Virus record (IMG/VR): IMGVR_UViG_3300046507_000878
Location: 1 to 60,561 of that record
DNA from: a virus
DNA length: 60,561 nt
Reading direction: 5' to 3' (one strand)
The position numbers were made by a program, and so were the translations under genes. The notes under the pieces are model-generated. The model searched no databases, had not been told where the DNA came from, and worked only from the letters and a program-made list of their open reading frames with translations. Below, piece after piece: positions 40,501-49,200 of the stretch (positions within the stretch are counted from its first letter, which is position 1; each line of letters begins with the position of its first letter).

Positions 40501-41038
40501 GCTCAGTTCATTGTTCGGGGCGGGGCTGAACTACTTCACCGGCGGCGGTAACGGATTGGCGGCCGGGTCTGCAGGGGCTACCTCCTCGAATCTGGGCGCC
40601 TCCCAAGCGGGTTACTCGTCAAGCTACTTTCCACAGGCCGACGGTGGCGCCTGGCTCAATGGCGTACAGATGTTTGCCAGTGGCGCGGCCTTCGCCAACG
40701 GCATTGTAAACACGCCAACGGCGTTCGGTATGGCTGGAGGCGGCACTGGAGTCATGGGCGAGGCCGGGCCCGAGGCGATCATGCCTTTGGTGCGAGCTTC
40801 GGACGGGTCCCTAGGCGTGCGTATGGTTGGTGGGGCTCCCGCCAGCGGAACGGTAGTGCAGGTCGACGCGCCAATGTACCTCACGGTGCCGGATCGAAGT
40901 TCCGAGGGGATGGAGCTAGACCCCGCTGCGCTTCAACAAAACATGCAGAAGCAAATGGTGGCCACTGCTCAAAAGGCGATTGCGGATTCCTGGCGTCCCG
41001 GCGGTACCAGCCACCGAAACAGTATCGGGAGAGGCTGA
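37550..41038 (+). CDS. Tail tape measure protein
   Basis: 1162 aa, GTG start after TTGGAGGAC. Long Ala/Gln-rich coiled coils, a hydrophobic patch near residues 475-505 (LLSLLGGPAGIAALAIGVGVAFLTMGS), and a lambda-type C-terminal domain with a Ser/Gly-rich end. Length sets tail length; at about 0.15 nm per residue a tail of roughly 170 nm is expected. Sits directly behind the G/GT genes. Confidence 0.95.
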   Translation: MADSDVQGMLVRIEATTAQLRQELSRSESAVASTAQKIDRSLADVDGAFDRLNSSADKVGETVSSTFEKIGAGNIAAAGSIAGLVALTSSTIDYAREVKNLAQLSNTSVEDFQRLAYGAKSVGVEQEKLSDILKDTNDRVGEFLQRGSGEMADFFKEIAPQIGVTAGQFANLSGPQALQLYYTSLEKAGLNQQQVTTYMESMADEATALIPLLRNNGKEFQALGDQAENTGSVISEFNINRLVTAGQAIAGLKATFAGVTNQITVGLLPSIEQATDSLQKMRDNGGAKQLGETISFLAENVDVLVAALGGKLAAAFAKFAIDAVTSAGLATKAMLTNIAATKASAIAKAEETAASASSAAAKLKESVAAYSAAQAIEAEAAARLASLQVAQQQIGYQARLAVGTAEEARFSAALAAIERDLAAAKAAAATASNQLAAATAASSAAMARDTAATTANAAAQTQAAAAKNVLARAGASLLSLLGGPAGIAALAIGVGVAFLTMGSHAQAARADINDLKRSVEEVRKEFNQLTRDQQQGALVRVTDQQKDSAKRASDAFGDLRTSMQRALVGPRSSETGSKQFTALADSLDKARSAGTPLSDTILQVGKQLNIPQSTLDGWVKQADSVSSLDVETKLLTERQEMYRKQLDGSTKSTTGKTDADIAAENAAKNYQQTLDKQLNTLKDKTKLEEADRFITENKIDPQSDLAKQIRETAKAFDAQKQADKDATDATQKSKEAQSKLEQQLKASADGYAKLKEQFDPIGAAADEQAKKIAELRLLYQNGKVSTEEYGQGLDWLQKQYDKAVASANGLAEALKYEADLQRQLANAQASYDQLAASVGMGSKESERAQARLALERETNDKVLSLRTELATATTDKQQKELENQIALTQKYGALQVDAMVEGYQKVDEAQGDWRLGARSAFQDYADAASDVAGQTKSAFTSAFSSMDDAIDTFVTTGKFSFSDFTRSILADMAKIAARQASSSLLSSLFGAGLNYFTGGGNGLAAGSAGATSSNLGASQAGYSSSYFPQADGGAWLNGVQMFASGAAFANGIVNTPTAFGMAGGGTGVMGEAGPEAIMPLVRASDGSLGVRMVGGAPASGTVVQVDAPMYLTVPDRSSEGMELDPAALQQNMQKQMVATAQKAIADSWRPGGTSHRNSIGRG

Positions 41039-41376
41039 TGGCTATTGAGACGTTCACCTGGTCGCCCGACGACGAGCCCAGCAGCGACAACACCCTCAAG
41101 ACAAGGAAGTCTCAATTCGGCGACGGCTATGTTCAGGCTTCAACTGATGGACCAAATAGCGAGCAAGAAAGCTGGGATTTGACCTTTGGGGGGGCAAGCG
41201 ATGAGGTTGTCCCCATTCTCGCCTTTATACGGCGGCATGCTGGTGCCAAGTCGTTTCTCTGGACTACGCCTGAGGGTGTGCTGGGGATGTACCGCTGCGA
41301 GACATTCCGGCAGCAGCGGAAGCCCGGCGGCATCGTTGCGCTCACGGCAACCTTTGAAAGGGCGTACCACCCATGA
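41038..41376 (+). CDS. M: Minor tail protein M-like
   Basis: 112 aa. ETFTWSPDDEPSSDNTLKTRKSQFGDGYVQ and FLWTTPEGVLGMYRCETF match the phage_min_tail/lambda M family. It belongs to the tail-tip assembly set M-L-K-I-J. Confidence 0.9.
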   Translation: MAIETFTWSPDDEPSSDNTLKTRKSQFGDGYVQASTDGPNSEQESWDLTFGGASDEVVPILAFIRRHAGAKSFLWTTPEGVLGMYRCETFRQQRKPGGIVALTATFERAYHP

Positions 41377-42122
41377 GCTTGATTACCAAACTGCAGCAGT
41401 TAGAGCCTGGTGCAGACATTCTTCTTTTTGAACTGGATGGGTCCGACTACGGAGCCGATGTACTGCGTTTCCACGGCCATGCGATCCCGTACACCGCGGC
41501 AGAGCTGCTCGCCGCTGGCGCCGATGCCGACCAAATGCCCGCAAAGTCGATTTGGTGGCAGGGCGATGAATATGGCGCCTGGCCAATGCAGATCGACGGC
41601 ATCGAGGCGAACGGCGACGGTACCGCAGTGCGTCCCACGTTGTCAGTTGGCAACGTGAACGGGCGCATCACCGCGCTCTGCTTGGCATTCGAGGATATGC
41701 TCGAATTCAAGCTGACCATGCGTCACACGCTGGGCACCTACATTGACGCCGAAAACTTCTCTGCTGGAAATCCAGAGGCAGACCCAACTCAAGAATCCAT
41801 CGAGGTCTGGTATCTGGACCAGAAAACTTCTGAGAACGGCTCGTCGGTGTCATGGGAGCTTGCGAGTCCTGGAGACGTTGGCGGCGAATCCATTGGCCGG
41901 CAGATGACCACGCTGTGTCACTGGTGCCTTACCGGCGGATATCGCGGCCCGAACTGCGGCTACGTCGGACCATACCGGGACAAAGACGGAAACCTGACTG
42001 ACGATCCAGAGAAGGACGAATGTGATGCCACCCTCGGGCACGGCTGCGTGCCACGTTTCGGGGACGGAAATCAGCTTCCTTTCGGTGGTTTTCCTGCCGT
42101 ATCCCTGATCGCCCGGAGCTGA
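41373..42122 (+). CDS. L: Minor tail protein L-like
   Basis: 249 aa. Contains the iron-sulfur Cys set of lambda L: CHWC, GPNCGY, DECDATLGHGC. It caps the tail-tip complex between M and J. A decayed second copy of this protein is present at 59,300-59,895. Confidence 0.92.
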   Translation: MSLITKLQQLEPGADILLFELDGSDYGADVLRFHGHAIPYTAAELLAAGADADQMPAKSIWWQGDEYGAWPMQIDGIEANGDGTAVRPTLSVGNVNGRITALCLAFEDMLEFKLTMRHTLGTYIDAENFSAGNPEADPTQESIEVWYLDQKTSENGSSVSWELASPGDVGGESIGRQMTTLCHWCLTGGYRGPNCGYVGPYRDKDGNLTDDPEKDECDATLGHGCVPRFGDGNQLPFGGFPAVSLIARS

Positions 42123-42124
42123 CC

Positions 42125-42883
42125 ATGCTGAAGCACATATTGAAGGCGGTGCAGACTCATGCCGCCGCCGAATACCCGCGGGAGTGTTGCGGCCTGCTGA
42201 TCAGCATCGGTCGCAAGCAACAGTACGTTCTGTGCGCCAATACGGCGACCGATCCCAAAGAAGAGTTCCGGATTGCTCCGGAAGATTACGCCGCGGCTGA
42301 AGACCAGGGCGAAGTGATCGGCATCATTCACTCGCACCCGGACGCGACAAGCAGGCCTTCGCCGCGCGATCTGGCAATGTGCGAAGCGACTGAACTGCCT
42401 TGGCATATCCTGAGCTGGCCCGAAGGCGACCTGCGCACGATTGTCCCGACGGGGCACACGCCCTTACTCGGTCGTCCGTTCGTGCACGGTGCCTGGGATT
42501 GCTGGCAGGTCTGCGCTGACTGGTACAAGCGCGAATGGGGGTTGGAGTTTGAAGCCTTCAAGCGCGATGACGGGTGGTGGGAGCGGGCCGACGGCCCGAG
42601 CCTGTACGAGCAGGCCTACGAGGCCGCCGGCTTCGAGCGGGTCGGCACGCCACAGCGCGGTGACATGATTGTGATGGAGGTCGGGCGCACCAAACACCCG
42701 AATCACGCTGGCATCTACCTCGGCGCCGATCCTGCGCTGCCCGGCGAGTCAACGGCAGTTCACGGCGCAGGTCCATTCCTGCTGCATCACATGTATGGCA
42801 AGCCTTCCGAGATCATCGTGTTCGGTGGTCCTTGGCATGACCGAGCACGCCTTATTCTCAGGCACCACGACGCGAAACAGTGA
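42125..42883 (+). CDS. K: Tail assembly protein K-like (MPN + NlpC/P60)
   Basis: 252 aa. N-terminal JAB/MPN metalloprotease with Glu20, HSHP (His69, His71) and Asp82. C-terminal NlpC/P60 peptidase with Cys126 in WDCWQV and His in HPNHAGIYLG. Same two-domain design as lambda K; needed for tail-tip maturation. Confidence 0.93.
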   Translation: MLKHILKAVQTHAAAEYPRECCGLLISIGRKQQYVLCANTATDPKEEFRIAPEDYAAAEDQGEVIGIIHSHPDATSRPSPRDLAMCEATELPWHILSWPEGDLRTIVPTGHTPLLGRPFVHGAWDCWQVCADWYKREWGLEFEAFKRDDGWWERADGPSLYEQAYEAAGFERVGTPQRGDMIVMEVGRTKHPNHAGIYLGADPALPGESTAVHGAGPFLLHHMYGKPSEIIVFGGPWHDRARLILRHHDAKQ

Positions 42884-42900
42884 GCGGCGAGGCCGCATAG

Positions 42901-43164
42901 GTGAGCCAAATGAAGGATTTATCGGAATGGCTGACCGAGCAAAACTTGGCTGATCTTGCTCGGTTCGCGAGTAGACCGCCCGAAGAACTCAGAAAGGTCA
43001 TCGTGACGGATGTCATGACTGAGGCGGCCATGGATTACATCCAAAGCTTGTATGATCCGCTGCTGTCGACCCACCTCTTAGAAGAGGTTTTCCGGATTAT
43101 GGCAGTTCTTCAGCCAAAGGATCAGGCAGGGAGAGCAGCGACTCTTTCACTTTCTCAGAGATAA
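42901..43164 (+). CDS. Doubtful hypothetical ORF, 87 aa
   Basis: GTG start right after a GCGGC-GAG-GCCGC hairpin. The sequence is helical and plausible as protein, but its last 68 bp lie antisense to the HEPN-motif gene and no strong ribosome site precedes it. It may be a cargo gene in the K-I gap or a chance frame. Confidence 0.35.
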   Translation: MSQMKDLSEWLTEQNLADLARFASRPPEELRKVIVTDVMTEAAMDYIQSLYDPLLSTHLLEEVFRIMAVLQPKDQAGRAATLSLSQR

Positions 43165-43717
43165 CATCCATTCGCGCAAGTACCTCTGCAACGGCTTCAG
43201 GCGGTACATCAGGATGCTGTATCAGGCCCGCAAATAAGCTTAGCGCCGAGAAGGTGGTAATCAGTCCAATCGATAGTTGCTTGAGGCTGTGGAGCGTAAA
43301 TTCCTTTATAACCTGAGAGTCGTCCGTGTTTCGCCGCATGACGTTTGACGCTTGAGCCGATTCTCTACCCTCGGGGGAGGGGTACCATTGCCAGTGAGCG
43401 ACTTCATTCCGGAGCAGTGATAGCTTGCGGTACTCCCCAATGGCGGTGCCCAGGCGTGCGTTCAGCTCGCTGCTGATCGACGGTTGTTTTGCCTTGGCAA
43501 GATCTATGATGGCTTTAGTCATTCCCCCAGCTTTCAGATTTAGCGATTGCACTAAGATGTAAGCAGTATCAACTGAGACCCCGGCCAGCGCGACAAACAA
43601 GTCAAGTAGCGGCTGGTCACAAAGAGCGTGGTTGATGACAACCTGCCCGATTTCCTGCTTCATTGCGTCGCTAGGCCCGGCTCTGTAGCCCCACTCTCCA
43701 GACTTTCCATTACTCAC
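43097..43717 (-). CDS. HEPN-motif protein in the tail operon (candidate defence)
   Basis: 206 aa, GTG start with AGGAGG 5 bases before. The all-helical protein carries RNEVAH at residues 103-108, the R-x4-H signature of HEPN ribonuclease domains, in the usual context LSLLRNEVAHWQW. HEPN RNases act in abortive infection and toxin systems. It is the only minus-strand gene within the late operon, so it is expressed independently, probably in the lysogen. No antitoxin gene is next to it, unless the ORF at 42,901 plays that part. A structural HEPN without RNase activity is possible. Confidence 0.65.
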   Translation of the reverse strand: MSNGKSGEWGYRAGPSDAMKQEIGQVVINHALCDQPLLDLFVALAGVSVDTAYILVQSLNLKAGGMTKAIIDLAKAKQPSISSELNARLGTAIGEYRKLSLLRNEVAHWQWYPSPEGRESAQASNVMRRNTDDSQVIKEFTLHSLKQLSIGLITTFSALSLFAGLIQHPDVPPEAVAEVLARMDVISEKVKESLLSLPDPLAEELP

Positions 43718-43895
43718 ATTGACCTCCTAGGTCATATTGCCCCGGTCCATGGGCTTGCAGGCAACGGCCGTGGCGATTCGTTGGAGGCGAAAAGCTACTA
43801 CGCCGTGTACCACCGCTGTTACTGATCGTTTGTCCAGCGCTGGATGGGTAGACAGGCCGGTGATACGCTCAGCCCTTTCTTGTTGAGGGATCATC

Positions 43896-44243
43896 ATGCG
43901 GGTGTTGGCAGGGGCTATGGCTGTAATGTTACTGGCGGGATGTGCGAAGTCCATAACGGAACTGCGTCAGGCTGGGCCCGAGGCGAGGTTGTACTCCAGT
44001 AAGTCGGTGGACGATGTATCCAAATGTATTGTTTTTGCGTGGCAAGGGTTCACATCTTATGGGGACCACCTTGAAGTATTCATGCTGCCGAGTCGGGGCG
44101 GAGGTTCTACCGTATTCACCCGCCAGAACCAGTTCGTGGTTGATGTCGATCCAACTCAAGGGCGGACGCAAGTACTCTTTTTTCAGAGCGGCGATGGCAA
44201 CATGAGCCGAACTCTGCTCGGAAATGTTAAGTCGTGTCTTTAA
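43896..44243 (+). CDS. Phage-encoded lipoprotein, 115 aa
   Basis: Signal peptide with lipobox LLAGC at residues 12-16. Mature part of about 100 residues, beta-rich (HLEVFMLPSRGGGSTVFTRQNQFVVDVD). Between tail genes K and I, as is the next lipoprotein. In other phages outer-membrane lipoproteins of this size (such as T5 Llp) mask the receptor and block superinfection; whether this one does so is not known. Confidence 0.7.
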   Translation: MRVLAGAMAVMLLAGCAKSITELRQAGPEARLYSSKSVDDVSKCIVFAWQGFTSYGDHLEVFMLPSRGGGSTVFTRQNQFVVDVDPTQGRTQVLFFQSGDGNMSRTLLGNVKSCL

Positions 44244-44283
44244 ACAGTCTCAGAGACTCTGTCTTTCAATGTGAGGGATCATC

Positions 44284-44715
44284 ATGCGAATTCTGATTGG
44301 GGCACTTGCTGTTGCCCTGCTGACAGGTTGCGGTACTACGCCGGTATCATCAAAGGATGCGAAACCTGTCCCGGCAAACCGAATACTCGGATTTCAGTCA
44401 TCTGTGAAAGATGGCGGTACCGTCGTGGTCACGCGTGATAACGGCTGGACAGCCGGGGGCGGTTGTTATGTAGCCTTGTTGGTTGACGGTCATGTCGCTG
44501 CGCGGGTTGGTACCGGTGAGGTCGTTCGACTTCAATTAACGCCTGGCCGCCACATCGTCGGCATGTCTGGTGACTCTGAAGGTGGCGGGCTGTGTGGTAT
44601 GCAGGTGGGGCAGCCAGTCAAAGAGTCTGCAGCGGAAATAAAGCCAAGAGAAACCCAGAAGTATCGAATATCAGGTGATACAAATGGGTTAGACCTCCGG
44701 CCCACGTCACTTTGA
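44284..44715 (+). CDS. Second phage-encoded lipoprotein, 143 aa
   Basis: Lipobox LLTGC at residues 12-16 after MRILIGALAVA. The mature part is Gly-rich beta (GGGCYVALLVDGHVAARVGTGEVVRLQLTPGRHIVGM), like DUF2846-type or PEGA-like small lipoproteins. Its signal peptide closely resembles that of the 43,896 gene, which suggests duplication. Followed by an intrinsic terminator. Confidence 0.75.
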   Translation: MRILIGALAVALLTGCGTTPVSSKDAKPVPANRILGFQSSVKDGGTVVVTRDNGWTAGGGCYVALLVDGHVAARVGTGEVVRLQLTPGRHIVGMSGDSEGGGLCGMQVGQPVKESAAEIKPRETQKYRISGDTNGLDLRPTSL

Positions 44716-44727
44716 TCCAATTTTAAG

Positions 44728-44748
44728 CCGCCTTCGGGCGGTTTTTTT
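44728..44748 (+). terminator. Intrinsic terminator before gene I
   Basis: CCGCC-TTCG-GGCGG (44,728-44,741) followed by seven T; a UUCG tetraloop makes it very stable. Confidence 0.85.
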
Positions 44749-44760
44749 ATGGGGAAGAAA

Positions 44761-45369
44761 ATGTCAGGTCTTGCAATCCAGTACACGCCCCGAACCATTA
44801 TTGAACTCGGTAGCATCCTTGGAAGAAAGTTCTTTCGAAGCATGCCGTTCCAGCTTGATACAGGGAGTGCTTGGGAAGTGTTTCGTGCCTTGAAGTCTGC
44901 CGTCCCCGGATTTTCCGTAGAAATCTTGAGGTTGCAGAGGCTTGGGATGGAGTTCGCCATCTTCCGGAATGGCGAGAACGTAGGGTCTGAAAATTTCGAC
45001 TTGGGCGGTACTAGAACGCTTCGTATCGTCCCGGTAATCAAAGGCGGAAAACGTGCCGGAGCCCTGCAGACGATCATCGGTGTGGTCCTCATAATCGCGG
45101 GCTATGCGCTCTCGGGGTTTACAGGTGGCGCCAGTATGTCGCTTGTAGCACCCGGGGTAGCACTCGCCGCCGGCGGTGTAATCCAAATGCTCAGCCCTCA
45201 AGCTTCAGGCCTGAAGCAGAGTGCTTCGCCCGACAACTTGCCCTCATATGCCTTCGGCAGCGCCAAAAACACCGTGGCGAGCGGAAACCCCGTCCCGATC
45301 TGCATAGGCGAACGCCGGTGGGGCGGAGCGATCATTTCCGCTTCGATTCTCGCGGAAGACAAAACCTGA
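44761..45369 (+). CDS. I: Tail assembly protein I-like
   Basis: 202 aa from the ATG at 44,761 (GGGGAAG before). TRTLRIVPVIKGGKRAGALQTIIGVVLIIAGYALSG and the glycine-rich membrane-like centre fit lambda tail assembly protein I. Required with K for tail-tip assembly. Separated from K by the accessory genes. Confidence 0.9.
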   Translation: MSGLAIQYTPRTIIELGSILGRKFFRSMPFQLDTGSAWEVFRALKSAVPGFSVEILRLQRLGMEFAIFRNGENVGSENFDLGGTRTLRIVPVIKGGKRAGALQTIIGVVLIIAGYALSGFTGGASMSLVAPGVALAAGGVIQMLSPQASGLKQSASPDNLPSYAFGSAKNTVASGNPVPICIGERRWGGAIISASILAEDKT

Positions 45370-45432
45370 TTAGTTGCAATGTTGACCCAATTGGGGTATT
45401 TTTCAGGAAGAGTGGACATTTTAGTAAGCAGG

Positions 45433-45454
45433 GCGCCTTGAGGGCGCTTTTTTT
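45433..45454 (+). terminator. Intrinsic terminator after gene I
   Basis: GCGCC-TTGAG-GGCGC followed by seven T. Confidence 0.75.
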
Positions 45455-45566
45455 GTGCCCGCAATAATCTCAAATGGTCGGGAAACCGACCGATAAAATC
45501 CCAGATGATCACTTGGTCATCCGGGCAATAGAAGCCTCGGACGCGCTCGCGCACCGGGGTTTTTTT
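45455..45566 (+). ncRNA. Possible small RNA ending in a second terminator
   Basis: The 313-bp stretch 45,370-45,682 has no convincing gene. Between the terminator at 45,433-45,454 and a second one at 45,535-45,566 (CCTCGG...CCGGGG stem with an inner GCGC-TC-GCGC, then seven T) lies a 110-base segment with a hairpin GATGA/TCATC. Two terminators so close together without an ORF between them could bracket a small RNA; no promoter is evident. Confidence 0.3.
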
Positions 45567-45682
45567 GTGCCCAAGAATCCCGTCCGGGATACCGTGCAGG
45601 CTAGGTTCGCTACCGAAAAGGGTCGGTTTCGCTCCGCCTACGCCTCTGCCTGCACACCTCATTTAGGCGGAAGGAGCTGCAA

Positions 45683-46198
45683 ATGAACAATATCATTCCA
45701 TTCAATTATCAGGGTCAGGCCGTCCGCTTCAATAGCGACGGCTGGATCAATGCCACGGAAGTGGCAAAACGCTTTGGAAAGAAGCCAGTTGATTGGCTCA
45801 GGCTACCAGCAAGTGACCGCTATATCGCGGCTTTAGCTAAAGCCCTGCACATCGAAGCCAAAGTGGGATTATCTCACTTTGGTCTGGTTGCTTCTGAACG
45901 GGGCGGTAAAACTCCGGGGACTTGGCTTCATCCCAAGCTGGCAGTTCCATTTGCGCGCTGGCTCGATGATGATTTCGCCGTATGGTGCGACCTTCATATT
46001 GATGCCCTGTTGCACGGCGAATTGAACGAAAGGGAGCAGTTCGAGCGCGCGTGTCGCGCTCTGGATAACGCGCAACGGCTTGCAAGCCTCAACGGTAAAG
46101 AGCTTTCAAAGTTTCGCTGGAAAAAGCCGGGGCTGGTCCACCAGATTGACTACTGGCGAGATCAGTTGCAGATGACTCTCGGCCTTGAGGTCGCCTAA
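45683..46198 (+). CDS. KilA-N domain protein
   Basis: 171 aa. FNSDGWINATEVAKRFGKKPVDWLRLPASDRYI...GTWLHPKLAVPFARWLDDDFAVWCDLHIDALLHG is the KilA-N DNA-binding domain; a coiled stretch follows. KilA-N genes in the tail operon are recurrent cargo in lambda-like Pseudomonas phages. It is flanked by intrinsic terminators on both sides, so it is an insertable cassette. Likely a DNA-binding regulator or host-takeover factor. Confidence 0.85.
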   Translation: MNNIIPFNYQGQAVRFNSDGWINATEVAKRFGKKPVDWLRLPASDRYIAALAKALHIEAKVGLSHFGLVASERGGKTPGTWLHPKLAVPFARWLDDDFAVWCDLHIDALLHGELNEREQFERACRALDNAQRLASLNGKELSKFRWKKPGLVHQIDYWRDQLQMTLGLEVA

Positions 46199-46218
46199 TC
46201 GAGCGAAAACATACAGTG

Positions 46219-46240
46219 CCCGCCTTGAGCGGGTTTTTTT
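46219..46240 (+). terminator. Intrinsic terminator before gene J
   Basis: CCCGC-CTTGA-GCGGG (46,219-46,233) followed by seven T, then ATGCCTGGAGAAAA, which is the ribosome site of J. Confidence 0.85.
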
Positions 46241-46256
46241 ATGCCTGGAGAAAAGC

Positions 46257-49200
46257 ATGGGCGCAGCTGAAAAGATCGACATCATCGGCGCCAAGGGCGG
46301 CAGCAGCAATCCGAAAACGCCGATCGAGGCGACGGATAGCCTGCGCTCAACCAACTTGGCCAAGATCCTGATCGCTGTGGGCGAGGGTGAATTCGATGGC
46401 GTGCCCACTGCGGCAGACATCTATCTCGACAACACGCCGATCAACGACTCTAGCGGCAACGTCAACTTCCCGAATGTTAAGTGGGACTGGCGACCTGGTT
46501 CCGTTGAGCAGGATTACATCCCAGGCATTCCCTCGGTAGAAAACGAGACGACCATCAACGTCGAGCTGCGCAGCGATACCGCGTGGGTTCGATCCATCAC
46601 AAACACTCAGTTGTCGGCGGTGCGCATCCGCTTCGCATGGCCCGCACTTCAGCAGCAGGACGACGATGGCAACGTCGGCGGTTACCGAATCGAGTATGCA
46701 GTCGACATCGCCACCGATGGCGGCGCTTACCAGCAGGTGCTGGACGAGGCTGTGGACGGGAAGACGACTACCCGCTATGAGCGGTCACGGCGTATCGATT
46801 TGCCGCCGGCGACCTCGGGCTGGCAGATCCGCGCGCGCCGGCTGACGCCGAACCAGAACACCAACAGAGTCGCGGACACGATGCTGGTGGCAGGCCTGAC
46901 CGAGGTCATCGATGAGAAATTGCGCTACCCGAACACGGCGCTGTTCTACATTGAGTTCGATGCCGAGCAGTTCAGCAATATCCCAGTCGTCACCATCAAG
47001 TGCAAAGCGCGCAAGTGGCAGGTACCGAGCAACTACGATCCAGTGGCACGCAGCTATACCGGGGTGTGGGATGGAACATTCAAGCAGGCCTGGACGAATA
47101 ACCCGGCGTGGGTGACCTACGGGATCTGCACCGTTGACCGGTTCGGACTGGGCAAACGCATCAAGCCCTTCATGGTCGACAAGTGGGAGCTCTATCGGAT
47201 CGCGCAGTACTGCGATCAGCTGGTGAGTAACGGCGCAGGCGCGCAAGAACCGCGGTTCCTCTGTGACATGAACCTGCAGGGCAAGGCCGAGGCCTGGACC
47301 CTGCTGCGCGATATCTCGGCGATTTACCGAGGCATGACCTACTGGGCGCAGGGCCAACTCGTCATGCAGGCCGATATGCCGCGCGCGCAGGATTTCGACT
47401 ACGTGTTCACCCGGGCCAACGTGATCGGCGGCGAGTTTGACTACGGCAGCGCCTCGGCGAAGACCCGCTACACCCGCGCAATCGTCAGCTACGACAATCC
47501 TGCGAACAACTACGACACCGATGTGACCGCCTATGCCGACTTGGCATTGCAGCGGCGACTGGGTGATACACCGGTCGAGATAAGCGCAATAGGCTGCACT
47601 CGCGCGTCTGAAGCGCAGCGCCGCGGGAAGTGGGCGGTGATGAGCAACAACCAAGACCGGACTGTAACGTTCAAGACCGGCATGGAGGGGGCAATTCCGC
47701 TACCTGGCTACATCATCCCGATTGCTGACTCACTGCTGGCCGGGCGAGAAATCGGCGGGCGCATCTCAGCCGCTGCCGGACGCGTTGTGACGCTCGACCG
47801 TGACACGCTGGCCAAGGCCGGTGACCGAATGATTATCAACCTGCCCAGCGGCACGGCCGAGGGACGTACTATTCAATCGGTGGCTGGGCGCGCGATCACG
47901 GTGACAACGGCCTACGGCGAAACCCCGACGCCCCAACTGCAATGGGCGCTTGATGCCGACGATTTGGCAATCCCGCTTTATCGCGTGCTGAGCACCAAGC
48001 GGACCACCGAGGGCGACTACGAAATCTCCGCCTTGCAGTTCGAGCCGGGCAAGTTCGCATTCATCGACACCGGTGCGCGTCTCGAAGAACGGCCAATCAG
48101 CGTCATCCCGATCACCGTTGTTCCGGCGCCGGCAAGCGTCACGCTGACGTCGACCACTGCCATCGCCCAAGGCCTCGCAGTCACGACGATGACGATCACC
48201 TGGCCTGCCGTAAACGGTGCGGTCGGCTATGACATTGAGTGGCGGAAGGACAATGGCAACTGGATCAAGGTGCAGCGCACTGGGTCGACCAGCGTGGACA
48301 TCATCGGTATCTACTCCGGGGCCTACCTTGCCCGGGTGCGCGCTGTCAGTGCCTACGACATCTCGTCGATCTGGCGCTCCTCGATCCTGACCCAGCTCAA
48401 TGGCAAGGAAGGATCGCCACCAGCGGTTACATCGCTCACAGCCACTTCTTTGATCTTCGGCATCGGCCTGAAGTGGACTTTCCCACCTGGTGCGGAAGAT
48501 ACCCAGCGGACAGAGATCTGGTATGCCCCGACAAACAACTTCGACGGCAAGACCAAACTCACCGATCTGGCTTACCCGCAATCGGAATACGTGCTGCAGA
48601 GCCTTCTGGCTGGCACGACGTTCTTCTTCTGGGCACGTCTGGTAGACCGGACCGGCAACATCGGCCCGTTTTATCCAGTGTTGAATGGCGTCTTGGGGCA
48701 GGCCAGCTCGGAAGCCGGGCCAATACTTGAGTTGATCGCCGGGCAGATCACTGAGACTGAGTTGGGCCAGCATCTGGCAGACCGCATCGATCTGATTGAC
48801 GGCAATGGCCCGGGCTCAGTGAACGAGCGCATAGGTGAACTGCAGGACGAGATCGGAAACATCGTCGATGCGTTGATCTACGTGCCGACTGATGCCTACG
48901 TGCGCGATAACACCGTGCGGGTGGGTGACAACCTGTGGACCGCGATTGCCGATGTCCCGGCGGCGGCCGATGGGTCGAACGGCCCACCGAACCCGGCGTA
49001 CTGGGTCAACAGCGGACAGTCAATCAGAACGGCGAATGCGCTGGCTGCGCAGGTGACAAAGAACACCGCCGACATCGCGACCGTCGACGGCAAAACCACC
49101 GTCACCGCTTCGCAGCTTCAAGCGGTGCAGGCGTCCTACCGGGACGATAACGGGGAAGGTGAACTGGCGGATGCGCTGAAGGGCTGGAACTCCACGGCCA

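Noticed and set aside
42901-45682. Anti-CRISPR locus with an Aca regulator in the tail cargo region
   Set aside because: The cargo genes are lipoproteins, a HEPN-motif protein and KilA-N; no small helix-turn-helix Aca-type gene follows them in the same operon.
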